Positions 11,005 to 22,690 of a stretch of 64,000 bases of DNA are shown piece after piece (position 1 is the stretch's first letter; the number at the start of each line of letters is the position of its first letter). This DNA is from Atopsyche davidsoni (Eukaryota; Arthropoda; Insecta; Trichoptera; Hydrobiosidae). Under the pieces are notes generated by a model. It worked only from the letters and a program-made list of their open reading frames with translations. It made no database searches and was not told the origin of the DNA. The position numbers and the translations under genes were made by a program. The stretch is from the NCBI GenBank assembly GCA_022113835.1, contig JAILWY010000005.1, positions 1,630,501 to 1,694,500 of the forward strand, written 5' to 3'.

Positions 11005-11459
11005 CACAGGTTCCCAAGGTGGTCAATATCGACCCCCAGGGGTCGATTCTGCCCTGCAGGGGGTCGATGACAGCGAAAAATTAAATTGGGGGTCTACAAG
11101 AGTGGATCCCATTGGCCATGTTGGCCACGATATGCACGTTGAGTTTACACAACTGAACGACTATTTTCAATGTACAGCGTCACTATTTCTACGCGATGTT
11201 TCAATGTGAAGCATGGTTAAAATTGTACTTAAATACAATTTTAAAACATGTTTACTTAAGTCAATTGGTTTATAAATGTCAAAGATATTCAATTTTTTAC
11301 ATACCAACATAAAATATGGCGCATCTGTTTATCAGATGTCAAAAATATGTTTGATGTTGATGAATTTTATAAATATTCAATATTAGCAAGGCAGGGGTCT
11401 ACGAAAAACAGGAAAACTCGACAAGGGGTCGACGGGACAAAATAGTTTGGGAACCTATG
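11005..11459 (+). mobile_element. hAT-like family B, copy 1 (short form), 455 bp
   Basis: The ends are CACAGGTTCCCAAG and, inverted, CATAGGTTCCCAAAC. It is flanked by perfect 8-bp repeats CGTTACAC at 10997-11004 and 11460-11467. The interior carries palindromic GGGGGTCGAT/ATCGACCCCC blocks. It has no transposase. Its interior (around CATACCAACATAAAATATGG) matches the copy at 24.2 kb in reverse complement, defining a short subfamily. Confidence 0.9.
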
Positions 11460-11718
11460 CGTTACACCATCGATAAGCTTGCACTGTTTAAAGAAGCTGT
11501 GGTGACTCGCGCCAAGGATGGCATGGGCGTGTGAAGCACCTTGCAGGAACATGAAGGCTTTTCGCTGTTCTTGACTGATGTTTCACTTGATGCGATACAC
11601 CATGTGCGAAGAAGCCGCGGCGACCTGTTCCAGGGATGGCGCGTGCTTGTGAAGCGCCTTGCATCAAAGTGAAGGCTGTTCGTTATCCTTGACTGATGTT
11701 TTATTTGATGCGTTACAC

Positions 11719-12218
11719 CATAGTTTCCCCTTCTCGAGTTTTCCTGTTTTTCGTCGACCCCCCCCTGCCTTGCTAATATTGAATTTTTACAAATTCATCA
11801 ACATCAAACATATTTTTGACATCTTATATAGAACAAATCACTTTCATAGTGTTTACTATACAGTGGGTTTAAACATAAAAAAGTTAAAATACATGTAAAG
11901 TTTATACCTTTATTAATTAAAAACACACAAAATGCAAATATAGTAACATTCAGAAAATCAATATTTTTGACAGAAAATACATGGTGGAATACCATTTTAA
12001 TTTCTTATATAAATCTAATATAAAAACATTCAAAATACTTTTACGCTTCAGGGCTTCGATTCGTCACAAAGTACATAGATACAATCTGTGTTCGGTGCAT
12101 TATGACATTTACGAAATGTCTAAATTTTGTTGATGACCTGCAGTTCATGGGCCCCCAATTTTATTTTTCGCTGTCATCGACCTCTGGTAGTCGATATTGA
12201 CCATTTTGGGAACCTCTG
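11719..12218 (-). mobile_element. hAT-like family B, copy 2 (long form), 500 bp
   Basis: Opposite orientation to copy 1, with ends CATAGTTTCCCC and (inverted) CAGAGGTTCCCAAAA. It is flanked by CGTTACAC at 11711-11718 and 12219-12226, the equivalent position in another unit of the host tandem repeat. Its interior differs from copy 1 and matches the copy at 34.3 kb. It contains a fragment resembling the fold-back outer arm at about 11956-12001. Confidence 0.88.
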
Positions 12219-12642
12219 CGTTACACCAAGGTTAAGCTTACAGCTCTGTGCGAAGAAGCCGCGGCGAGCTGTTCCAGGGATGGCGCGTGCTTGTGAAGCG
12301 CCTTGCAACGTGAAGGCGGTTTGCCGTTGTTGACTGATGTTTCATCTGATGTTTTTCCATCGTCAGTGGCTTGCAGCACTGTCCGAGTGTGATGGCGGGC
12401 CTGGGACTGGACTGGGACTGGACTGGCGCGGGCGTGTGAAGCTCCCGGCAGCAACACGAAGGCTGTCCGCCGTGTTTAATTAATGTTGCATTGTTGCGCG
12501 CTGACGCCGAGTTCCCTCCCACTCTGCCGTTTCCGGGCTCGCCCGCGCGGCTGGGCGACCCGCCAATCACGGCATCGTCCTTAGTTCTCGCGTTTCTTAA
12601 TTATATATTTTTTAAATTTATAAATAAATAATTAGATACTAA

Positions 12643-12890
12643 GAAATTCAATATTTTTGACAGAGAGTACTTGGTGGAATTCCATTTTAAAATTTTTGAG
12701 TAAAATACTCGCCAACCTTTCACGTTGGCATTATCAAACAGAGTGAGATTTTATAAAATAATAAGCAATTAGGTAAACAATTGTTAGAGGGAGAAGTTGT
12801 TGGAAAGAGAGAAACCGAAAAGACCGAAAAAGGTCACGAATAAAAACGAACATGTGGAAAATCACTAAAGTATTTTACTCAAAAATATTA
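12643..12890. mobile_element. fold-back element, rearranged copy
   Basis: An intact outer arm (12643-12690) leads directly into the core in minus orientation (GCCAACCTTTCACGTTGGC at 12711-12729). About 110 bp of other sequence follow before the opposite arm (12837-12890). One inner arm half is deleted. The octamer TAATTAGA occurs on both sides and may be a remnant of target duplication. Confidence 0.7.
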
Positions 12891-13468
12891 ATTAGAAACT
12901 CATAATTCCAGACGCATCCGAACTTAAGCGTGATTTTTTTAAATGTTTGATCCTTTCGACCGAGAGTAAAATTTCATCATGCCATAGGTAATATATCAGT
13001 TTGAGACGATACTTCATTAAATTATTTATTTATATTGCATCAATATAAAAACCGTTATAAGATCATACGTAAAGCGCTAATAAAACATACTAACCAAAAC
13101 AAAATCAGTTTTGCTTTAGCAATTAATGAAATGTACTACAGATACCGTCATATTATGCAGGGACATTTAATTAGTCATATTCACGTAAGCCACAAAACCA
13201 TTAAGTATAAGTAGTAACGAGCTCTGTGAGGAATGTGACTTGTGAGATTTTTTAATATTATTAATTAATTTTAGGCTATCAAATAATCTCTGAAAATCAT
13301 AGTAGGAGATGTAAAAAAAAATGTTTAATAATGACAAATTCTTCAATATCATAATTTGCATTGCACTATATTGATTATTGGTACATATGCGCTTTTAAAC
13401 AGCTAAAAATAAATACTTCAAATATCACATTAATACATCTTATTGATATGAAATATATTTGACAATGA
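12891..13468. other. gene-free AT-rich stretch
   Basis: No gene or RNA seen. A short segment at about 13272-13323 (TTAGGCTATCAAAT, ATCTCTGAAAATCAT) recurs at 14070-14120, so a local duplication spans the region. Confidence 0.5.
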
Positions 13469-13602
13469 TTTTGAGGTTCATTGTTATCTGTCTTCCGATG
13501 TTTCGATCTCGGTGCTGGGTCCATCCTCAGGGATTTTAGAAGACGGTATCAGCACCGGGATCAAAATGTCGGAAAACAGATATAACCATGAAACCTCAAA
13601 AC
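13469..13602. repeat. inverted repeat of a second CTGA...GATCGAAAC motif
   Basis: Two arms of about 50 bp (13471-13517 and 13550-13600) pair with several mismatches. Read on the minus strand, the left arm gives CTGAGGATGG, then CAGCACCGAGATCGAAAC, then ATCGG (13488-13530). The right arm holds a weaker head-to-head copy on the plus strand. This is the same layout as the fold-back family but with a different sequence. Confidence 0.65.
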
Positions 13603-13643
13603 CATCAAATAACAATAACATAAATATACTAAAATCCATACCC

Positions 13644-13770
13644 TAGCAATGGGCCCCGTCGACCCCGCCGGGCGCTCCGGGTTGCAGGAGCCGCCGTTTT
13701 TATTTATAATGAGGGCTGCCCCACTTAATTGGGGCGAGCAGCAATTCGGCTCATTTTTTGTGTGTAGCCG
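13644..13770. promoter_or_regulatory. GC-rich island, candidate regulatory element
   Basis: GGGCCCCGTCGACCCCGCCG is followed by TTTTATTTATAATGAGG and CCCCACTTAATTGGGGCG. The last is a near-palindrome containing an NK2-class-like site (reverse complement TTAAGTG). It sits in AT-rich DNA and has no recognisable coding signal. Calling it regulatory is inference. Confidence 0.25.
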
Positions 13771-13950
13771 GACTTTTTGCTTATTAAAGTCCCAGATATG
13801 TATCATTTATCCTCTACCTGTTGACATTTTATTACTCGCGGTACTTTAGACAGCCAGCCCTGATATACTTATGTTTTTGTAGAAAGAATTCTCTAGTTAA
13901 TCCAATGAGTACCAATGAGCCTTATATTCAAAAATAAATTAAAAAAATGA

Positions 13951-14230
13951 GACAATTGTCGAACAAAACATATAATGTGCTTTTACCATTTTTTTACGGA
14001 TGTTAAAAAAATATAGGTTAACAGTTAATCTATAAGTTTTGTATTCCGACGATTCAGGCCATCTCATTCATTTAGGCTATCAAATGATCTCTGAAAATCA
14101 TACTAGGAGATGTAAAAAAAAAGATAATTGTCGACTAAAATCATATTATGTGCTTTTACCATTTTTTTACGGATGTCAAAAAAAAATAGGTTAACAGTTA
14201 ATCTATAAGTTTTGTATTCCGACGATTCAG
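13951..14230. repeat. tandem duplication, period 172 bp
   Basis: The segment 13951-14058 recurs at 14123-14230 with few changes. Both contain ATGTGCTTTTACCATTTTTT, ACGGATGT, TAGGTTAACAGTTAATC and TTCCGACGATTCAG. The end (TTCCGACGATTCAG) recalls the cleaved end of the inverted-repeat family at 13.5 kb, but I could not establish homology. Confidence 0.85.
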
Positions 14231-17200
14231 TCTCGGTACTAGCACCATATCCAAGAAATCAAGAAACTGCAGTGGCATCTAATAATAACAGCTGACAAAA
14301 CCTAAAATAAATTTACTAAATATTATAACATACTACATTAAAAATAAAAACGATTTCCTATTTATAAAAAAGGTTTGGGTTCGATAAATAAGCAATAATA
14401 TAAACAATTCGAATTAAGCAATCAAATTTCATTTTTTTCATTTGAACAAAATATTTTTAAGTAATCGCATTACTTATAAAACGAGGAAAAAAATGTATTT
14501 TTTCAAAACACACTAAAATTATATTTTAGGCCAGTTATAGAGCCACAGGTCTCAAAATCTAGTGAAATAGAATACATGAAAACAAATTTTAATAATCAAA
14601 AATTTCTAAGAAAAAACGATGTTCAATTAATGAATTTCAAGATGAAAAATCTAGAACTCAAGCTTTATATTTCTGACTATAGCTACAGGCACAGATTACT
14701 TCGTAGAAACGATAATTTGATGGTCACTCTGAGTTTTTGTTCAAGCAGAGTTGTAATACGTTGCACAACTGCTCTCCTTCTGTTTCGGGACTTTAACGAT
14801 GCAGTCATAAAGCGTATGTTAGCAAAAGAAGCCTACACATTCCCACTAATTAGACGCTTCTAATTATAATGTGGAATAAGATAAGATTCGTAAAAATCAC
14901 TGTAAGATTTGGTAAAAAGGCTGAAATGACTGAGTTGGTGATAAAAATAACTGTCTAAGCATTTATTGAATGTTGAAGATAAGACAGATTGCTAATAAAC
15001 ATGTAAAGAATTTGGTAATTAATGTAGATGGCTTCATTAATAAATATTTTAACAGCAATACGGAAAAAGCCTCATTTATTTTTCGGGTTAGTTGATAAAA
15101 ATTCATATTAACACAGAGTTAAATACAAAATTAAATAAATTAAATTAACAATGAACTCTTCTGCATGTGTTTCTTAAAAATCTTTGTTATCTAATCTGTG
15201 CTATAAGGGGGCATACATAATTTTTAACTAATCGATACTTTTTGTAAAAAATACTTTCTTATACGTTGTATTATAAATAATTTTTCCCTATAATACGTTC
15301 GTAAATAAATAAAATCAATTTTTTTTTTAAATTCTTAAAGCAAATAAAAAACAACTAGATAATAATCGCAAAAATAAAAACAATTAATTAAAATTTAATT
15401 ACAGTTATAGGAAAATAGTTCAAGTGTTTTAATTTTAATGAGACCTAAATATTACCGATTGCACATTACATCGACTGTAAATTGACACAGTCATTTATTT
15501 AATAGAAATGGTTTAATATAAATTTATAAAGGTGATAGTGTAATTGATTCAGTAAGCAAAATGACTGAATTTAGAGCCAGGTAAATAAAACACGATTGCG
15601 TCATTAATTTTGATTGGTATTTATCAATTAGTGTAAAATAAACATGGCTCTTGAAAAGTCATTAGTTATGTTTTTTTTTTTCAGAATTAGTGAACCCACG
15701 TCCTCTCCAGTCTGGTGGTTAGTGAAAAATGTAAAAATGATTCGACCTGTGATCTCTTCATGTAAGGCGGATGCTTGCGGTTAGTATTGGCAAGAAGGTT
15801 TTGTAAAATATTAATTAATTTAAATACATGAATTGTGAATAGATTTTGATTAATGAAGTGCTATTTTAACAGATGATTCAGAAATATTTCATAATTTACA
15901 AATGACGTCATAGCCGTACATTAAAGTAGAGTAAATAATATTTACACAATATTAAATTATTTTAACTATATTGACTAAAATAGCTTAGAGTCACGTTTAT
16001 TTATATGTTTTTGTGTGTTTTTTCTTGGAGAAGAGGAGTTGGGGTTGGTCCCTTAAATAATGCTCGGTGAAGCTGCGTCGGTGAATAAATTACAAAATCA
16101 TCAGTTTCCATTAGGTTATCCATCGGATCGTGGAAACAAAAATTTATTATAAGCATAATAAAATCTGAAACTACTAAGTAAAGGAAACAGTAGGTTTCTC
16201 ATAATATTTTTAGTAGCTTCACTGGCGTTGTAAATTCTTTATATAAAATATTACAAAAGATAAATAATTCTGTGTACCTGCAAAATACGCGAGCTTATCC
16301 ATATTAGACTTTTATATTACACATTACGCCAGGTTTTCATTGCTTGGCGCCGTACATTTTTCATCCTAACGCAGGCAAAATTGAACCGTATTAAACATAA
16401 TTACAGCGGAGCCTTCCAAATAGACATTATTACCTGTCTGGGCCAAGACCCATGCAAGGAGTCATATTGGGTGGCGTGATGAGCACAACAGATGCTCATG
16501 TAAAGTACGCGTCGATGATTCCTGGCTTCCAAAAAAAAAAAAAATAACATAAAATTATGCCTTAAAAAACCTGAAAGTATTAAAAAATAATATGTTTTTT
16601 TGTTGATTCTAAGATTTTTGAAACCGAAAAATAGCAGCACAATACTCGAATAGATTTTAATGCACATACCAAAAAATATATGTACAATTATTCACATGGT
16701 ATAAGTAATAAGATATGAGTGCAGTTTTGTTGCTCCCATTCGGTCGACGTGTACTATACCTACTCGTTTACTGCACTTTTTCCCTTGATCTTGCTGTCTA
16801 CCGTACAATTTGAGCATTGCAAGTGCAATTATAGTACGTCATACAAATTATGTGATAAGTATAGGACTGTGAGGGAATGCACTTGGAAAGCCGGTTTGCC
16901 GTTTGGAGTGATCTCTGCTCGCCCTCTCCGAGAAATATTTGATTCGTCTGAGAAAATCAACAGATACATGTGGAATACATTTAAATCGGTTAAGTAACGT
17001 CAAATATTTATATATATATACATATATATATATTAGGAATTTTTTTCTAATGAACAAATGTAATGTCCAAAATGTTACACCAGATATGTACTTATATATC
17101 CAACAATGAATTTATGCTGAAATATTTTAAATAGGCCATAGTAAGTTTTCTCTGATTAAGTTATATGGAGATGCGCATCAAAATATTAAAATATCAAGAA

Positions 17201-19900
17201 GCCAAATATAATATTGGAAGATAACATCATAACTTTTGGTCGATTATAATGAAATTGACGGCAGTGTAAGTGCTCGGTGAAAGTGTAATGATTTCTACAC
17301 AGGATATCAATAATTGCGAATAATTCATCCGCGGCGTGCGATGTAAGAGCTCAGGTGTTCCGTGTTGCTTTAATCCAATTACCTTGGGAAAAAATATTAA
17401 TTAAACACATGTGCTGTGAGAGCATTGCTCAAGTATCGATTGACGGACTGACAGGCCATGAGACTGTCTTCTAAAATTAATGTTTTTGATTTGGCAATGT
17501 GCATTAGGGCTACGAGAAAGGCAACTTTTAAAAATTATTGATTAGAAATACTACACGCAATTGTCTATATTGCATATATTAATTCAATTTAGTAAAATGG
17601 CAAACCGTCGGAAATTCAATAAAAGATGATTTTTATATTGCATAAAAAACCTTTATACGAATTAAGAGCCTTCTATTAAAAAAACATGTTATTTATACAA
17701 TTGCTTATATGTATGTCTCCGTTCGTAAAGTTAATATAAAAAAGCACTATACCGATACCAAAGTTATTGGTGAGATCTTTATATACTAAGCGTAGATTAT
17801 AACACCATTTTTTTCGAATGCGTATTGAGTAAGCAGCTAACATTTCTACACAAAATATATTTTTGATATTAATTATTTTAAACATTTTAATTTAAAAAAC
17901 ATTGCAATGTGGCTTTAGTAAAAAATATGTATAAAATAAAAATAAAATTAGAGTTCACCCGTGTTTTTGCGTCCACGCTGAAAAACTTATTATACATATA
18001 ATATTTACAAAAAAAATTAAAACATTCGTCAAAACAAACACAAAACTCAACAGCCCTAATTTGGGTAAACCACGAAATAATTAGTTTTTCAAATTAAAGC
18101 ATGTCAGAAATTTGTCGACAGTTTAGTCACGAAAGAAATTCTGCGCAGAGTTTTTTTTTCATTTAGCACTTTTTTTCAATTCCCGTTTATTTAAATGTAT
18201 CGGGCTGGTGCCTGGCAGACGTTGCTCCACCATTAATCACACGGGCGTAGTACAAGAGAGTCTGCGTGGATCCTCGAACGTGGGTAGCCTCTATATTGAT
18301 GGATAATATATTTATGAATACGTCTCATACGGATCGATTTCTGAGAAAAATTTGTATGAAATATGGTTTCGTTAAGTATCTTTGCGCTAATGCAACTCCC
18401 ATAGTATGAACGTTGTGCTCGAATATACGATCGGAGGTTCTGATATCAATAAACCTGTCAGTACGTCGTCGAATATGATAAATTTTTCAAGAAATAATGT
18501 CTTATTCTAAAAACGGGTATTTGTTGTGTTTATGAGTTATTCAACCCTATAGAGTCATGTCATCAAATATTTATACAATAGGAAATAATATGTTTGTACA
18601 TATCATACAGGCTATTTTTCTATATTTTTTAAGACATGAAGGTATGTAAATATATAAAAAATACCAGTTTGTCAGAGAATAAAGGCTTAAATTCTTGCTG
18701 AAGGTACTCTTTATACTATACGTCGTTTCATGGATTCACCCTAACTCAGCGAATATTTCAAGATTAATATATTTATTAGTAAAAAATAGCTATTTATAAA
18801 TGAGAGATATATTTTATGCTACGTACCTATTTATTTTCGTTTTTCCAAAAGAAAAACCAAGTAATAATATAAAGGTCCAAAGAGTTTGAAATAATTTTTA
18901 CACGAAATAATTTTGCCTTAAAATGTGTTCCATAATATTCCGCGGTATATTTTTGCACTTTTCCGGTTATTTCCTTATTGATGCGGGAACCCCCTGAAAT
19001 CTCCCTTTCCAGGGTATACGTAGAAATGTTTTTCTAAGATTAGACTTTTCTATACCCTTTGGGGTAACTCCCCGAGGTATGCCATAAATAATGTATGAAA
19101 ATTATTTATGAGAAATAGCATGTTTGGCTATGCGTGTGCAAGGTGTGCTTTAAGACCTGAAAGCTTGGCTGCAGCATTTAATGTCAATGTGTATTTTTAA
19201 ATAATCGAAAATACATATTTTACAATAACACATATCATATCATATCTGTAGTTTAGTGGATGGGACGCTTGTTTGTCGATCGTAGTTAAAAATAGCTCAT
19301 GTACATATAATTTACGTTATCAGAGATAAGACATTCTCAGATAATCTAAAAAAATTGATACTAATCCAAAGATATAAAATCGTCACCGTGAAAAGTTTGC
19401 CTCGCGGGCTCTCGGACAGGAAACCTGAACAAACGCACTTATAAATCTCTTATCTGTCTTGGCGGGACACGAAAAAGCCTCAAAACTTTTCTTATCTTCC
19501 AACAAGACAGGATTTAAAACTGGATTTTTATAAAAGGATTCATAATTATCATTACATATTAAGCCTTATCTTATACGTCACATGTAGACGATGACTCTCG
19601 ATCGATAATTGATTGATTAACCCTTCAATGCATGTTATTAAATAAATGTATTATTAGTTTCGCTTTACATATTATATGTCAATGCAAATAATCTCTCAAA
19701 TATATTGAAAGCATCTTTCAAGCATACCTTAAGAATTTCTGGAGCATACTCAACTTATGAATATTACGATAAACCATGGTTAGACTAGGTTAGATCTGTT
19801 TGCATAAAGAAGACAAAATATAGTTGCGAGTGTAAATAAATATCTTCCATTGGACTCCAATTATCTCAAAGCACCGGTCTCTGAATCGCATGGTTTGGGA
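14231..19900. other. long AT-rich region without recognised genes
   Basis: Open frames here (for example 14576-14863 and 16719-16997) are short, AT-driven and lack recognisable domains. GC-balanced islands occur at about 16030-16130, 16320-16520, 18190-18300, 18950-19080 and 19390-19500. The last has two GATA-type TTATCT words. A TA/CA microsatellite lies at about 17010-17032. No tRNA or transposon end was seen. Confidence 0.5.
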
Positions 19901-19919
19901 TATGTGGATGAATATAATT

Positions 19920-20213
19920 TTGATTGGTCAGTGTGTTTAATACACCTGGGCAGTCAGTCGTGAAGGGTTAGTCCCGATATCTTGTTCCGCGAAGTCTATA
20001 AAAGTCGACAACTGATTCCGATGATTATTTTATCAATCAAGGCCGGCTTTTAGATGGTATCCGTCTGTGAAGTGAAAAGAGTGGATCGATGTTGTGAAAT
20101 TAATTAATACTTGAAGATGACTTTAAGATTACGGACGGGAAGTTGAAAATTTAATTCTTTTAAATGTGATTTATTTGGGTTAATTTGTTTTCTTTGGCGC
20201 CGCGTTTATGAAG
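19920..20213 (+). promoter_or_regulatory. candidate TATA promoter and first exon with splice donor
   Basis: An inverted CCAAT (GATTGGTCAG) near 19921 and a TATA box, CTATAAAAG (TATAAAAG at 19997-20004), precede a purine/pyrimidine-balanced stretch with TCAATC near 20033 as a possible initiator. After about 170 bp an ATG AAG (20208-20213) runs straight into the donor consensus GTATGT (AAG|GTATGT). A first exon carrying the leader and only the first few codons is common in insect secreted-protein and cuticle genes. Upstream ATGs at about 20052 and 20117 open only short frames, so this could instead be a noncoding leader exon. No downstream exon was identified. Confidence 0.4.
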
Positions 20214-21099
20214 GTATGTCAAAATAACGGAAACGATGATAAAAAACTAGATTATTTTACGACTTTGGATAAAATACTAGTAGCTGCTATTATTTGTTTA
20301 CGATTTAGTGGCAATGATAAAGATATTCGCATACACAAAATAAAATATTTTTGAATAATTTTTCATAGTTATACTGAAACTAGGATTTTATTTAATGAAG
20401 ACTTCATGTATATTTTTAGTTATTGTGTCTACACATTTTAGGAAAATTAGTAAAAAAAAGCTACATTACGATATTTTCGATACAAACGTACAATTTTTTA
20501 TTTTATATTGAAATATTAACTGTAATTTCTTTTACATAAAATATGTATATTTTCAAATATAAATATTCAAAAAATACCACCGTGTATGCAAGCTGTATAA
20601 TTTTTTTTATTATATTGTAATCTCAATGCAATCGATAATACAAGTTCACATATAATTTATAAAAAGTTAAAAAAATAACATTTTGGCCTCTTACTTTTTT
20701 CGTGGAAAAACCCTACAGAATAATATTCACGAGAGTTTAGTATAACCTGTAAATGATTGAGTCATAATTAGTTAATAAAACTTATGCTGTATATATTAAA
20801 TAAAAAAGTGCATTGAAATCTCAGCTCTCCAGGCCAGCAGGTGTACCAACACAAAAGACGGCGGGTTTTAATCTGATATACAAAATATTAAAGATGAGTG
20901 AATCCTCGATTATGGGACTGGTTCTTCTGACGCGCCGCCTCTGGTCCTCACGAAATATCGAATGTCACTCATCTCGAGACTGATTTGTGTTGCGTGGGCC
21001 GAACTTCATCTTCGCATTGTTCAGCCTTGGGTGTGGGCAACTCTGCCCGCGTATATGTCCAACAGTTTCCCAAATGGAGGTTCGCGGCAGCCTAAAAAT
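20214..21099 (+). other. gene-free stretch downstream of the candidate donor
   Basis: AT-rich, intron-like sequence. A GC-balanced island at about 20880-21080 (CTGACGCGCCGCCTCTGG; GGGTGTGGGCAACTCTGCCC) holds a short open frame of unrecognised sequence. Confidence 0.4.
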
Positions 21100-21302
21100 C
21101 TTAAACTTACCTTAGAATTGACGTCGGATTTTCATGTTATGAAGAGCGTCGCTTTGAAGTTTGTTGTCCCATATTTTGACTTCGGTGCTGAATCAATCTA
21201 AAAAAATTTAAAAAAAGGAAATAAACCTCCAATAACAAGATAAATAAGTCATGTATGATATGTGCCATGAAACAGGAAAAAAAGATCTGCCGTAACCAGG
21301 AG

Positions 21303-21333
<31 letters not shown>

Positions 21334-21360
21334 AGTCCTAAACCGCTAGACGATTACAGC
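21100..21360 (-). repeat. duplicated tRNA-His 3' flank, copy A
   Basis: About 190 bp beside the tRNA at 21288 (ACGTCGGATTTTCATGTTAT, TCGCTTTGAAGTTTGTTGTC, GGAAATAAACCTCCAATAA, ATGATATGTGCCATGAAAC) recurs at 22707-22952 beside the tRNA at 22953. The second copy has an extra block of about 80 bp near 22833-22915. Confidence 0.85.
21288..21360 (-). tRNA. tRNA-His (GTG), copy 6, 73-nt form
   Basis: On the minus strand the gene starts GCTGTAATCG and ends TTACGGCA. It is 73 nt because the D loop has one extra T (AGCGGTTTAGG versus AGTGGTTAGG or AGTGGTCAGG in the + strand genes). Acceptor position 3 is a T-G wobble. The anticodon stem-loop CCACG-TTGTGGC-CGTGG gives GTG. A T7 run follows on its 3' side (A-run at 21277-21283 on the + strand). 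Confidence 0.93.
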
Positions 21361-21984
21361 TATTGGATCTATATGACAATATGGCATTCTCAAATTATAT
21401 ATATACAGCAATTATTTATCACAGATTAGATTATTTGTATTAAGATAACAATTGATTATGTGTTAAATGCAATTTAATGTTTAGTAGCAAATATTGTTTT
21501 CTGAAAGAATAGGGCAACGAATAAAAAAACAAGTCGGTAGTTATGTTATATTCATTTACATCAAAACGTATGGCTTATTAAATAATAAAGCTATATCACT
21601 TCCTTTTGGTGAAAAAAAGTTGAGAAGAACTGGAGTTGTCTAGTACTAACAAGGTTAATGAACTATTCGTAAAACGTAAACCATTGTGGATGCTTGGAGT
21701 TAGTAATTAAAATGCATGATTATCCGTGGTATTTAAATGATACGGATTGTGATTGAAGAGGATTTGTGTGAATCTACCGTAAGAGCTTGTATTGATATTC
21801 CTCTTATTAGCTAGCTGAGAGCCTGAAGTGTATGACTTCATCATAAATAATCTTCAATATTTGTACTATGGAATTATTCAACTTGTTTTTTTTATCATCT
21901 TAAAAGTTCCCACCCTTTCAAATAGATGGTATTTCAACACATAGATAAAATCTTTGCTTGATATTTAAAATAAATTAATTTTCA

Positions 21985-22070
21985 TTGGCGATCGGTTTCG
22001 TCAGCCTTTCACGTTGACATTATCAAACTGAGTGAAAATTTATATAATAACAAGGTTCTTTTCTGGGGTT
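21985..22070 (-). repeat. fold-back core remnant with compensated stem
   Basis: The minus strand reads TTTGATAATGTCAACGTG, then AAAGGCTGACGAAACCG. The second stem pair is T-A here instead of the C-G of intact copies, so pairing is kept. Outer arms are missing. The following sequence (AACAAGGTTCTTTTCTGGGG) is shared with the copy at 43.4 kb, so core and tRNA unit were duplicated together. Confidence 0.65.
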
Positions 22071-22539
22071 CATTCTATAGTTTTGGTTCAAAAATCAAAC
22101 AACAAGTATGTAAACAATAAAGCTGCCTGTACAAATCGAGATATAACTGAAAACTGACCACAAAATAGCAACAAACAAAATATTTTTGGTCATTTTTTAG
22201 ACAAAATACCCATTTTTGTTAATTTTTTTGCTATTTTACCTTGAAGGTAGCAAAAAAAAATATCTATGGCACATTGCTGTTGCTTCATGCGTAGTGTACT
22301 TTCAATATTAAATAGCAAATGTGAAATGGTTATTATTTTACCACAGTATATCCATATCGTTGGAAGGGTTTGAAAAATCAAACGGTAGTTAGGAATGGTA
22401 ACAGTATGGGTACAATTTATTTAAAATATACTATTCAAGCAAAATCATTTTTTTTAAATATTGTATCTGTACAAAATAATTACAATAAAAATTATTAGAT
22501 GAATTAAACAATACAAAAATAGTCTGCCGTAACCAGGAG

Positions 22540-22570
<31 letters not shown>

Positions 22571-22690
22571 AGTCCTAAACCGCTAGACGATTACAGCAAT
22601 TAGACCTGTGGAACAAACGAAATGTCAAGAGTATATTAAAATAAAAACTATATCACAATTTTGATTATCTAGTCATGATAAGATAAATAA
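22059..22690 (-). repeat. dispersed tRNA-His repeat unit, second copy
   Basis: This is the reverse-complement counterpart of about 7130-7735. Landmarks include TCTATAGTTTTGG, AATAAAGCTGCCTGTA, CAGTATATCCATATCGTTG, GGTACAATTTATTTAAAATA and, beyond the tRNA, GAAATGTCAAGAGTATAT and GATTATCTAGTCATGATAAG. Confidence 0.8.
22525..22597 (-). tRNA. tRNA-His (GTG), copy 7, 73-nt form
   Basis: Same body as the copy at 21288, with 5' end GCTGTAATCG, the extra D-loop T, anticodon GTG, B-box GGTTCGACTCC and discriminator A. Its 3' T-run is T5 (A-run 22515-22519). Its 5' flank matches the gene at 7228 rather than the gene at 21288. Confidence 0.93.

Larger units (their letters stand above)
10861..12498. 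repeat. diverged GC-rich tandem repeat, about five units of 120-150 bp, split by two insertions
   Basis: Units begin near 10861, 11460, 11593, 12219 and 12351. Shared landmarks are CGTTACACCA or a variant, GAAGAAGC(C/T)G(C/T)GG, CAAGGATGGC or CAGGGATGGC, GTGTGAAGC or CTTGTGAAGC, AACATGAAGGC and TTGACTGATGTTTCA. Two hAT-like elements (11005-11459 and 11719-12218) interrupt it. On the minus strand the units translate into similar open peptides (motifs such as PWRESPQLLQTVL and PWNSSPRLLRTEL). I attribute this to repeat structure but cannot exclude a transcribed element. Confidence 0.8.

Noticed and set aside
21137..21328. Minus-strand frame over a tRNA
   Set aside because: It is a reading of the tRNA-His gene and its flank.
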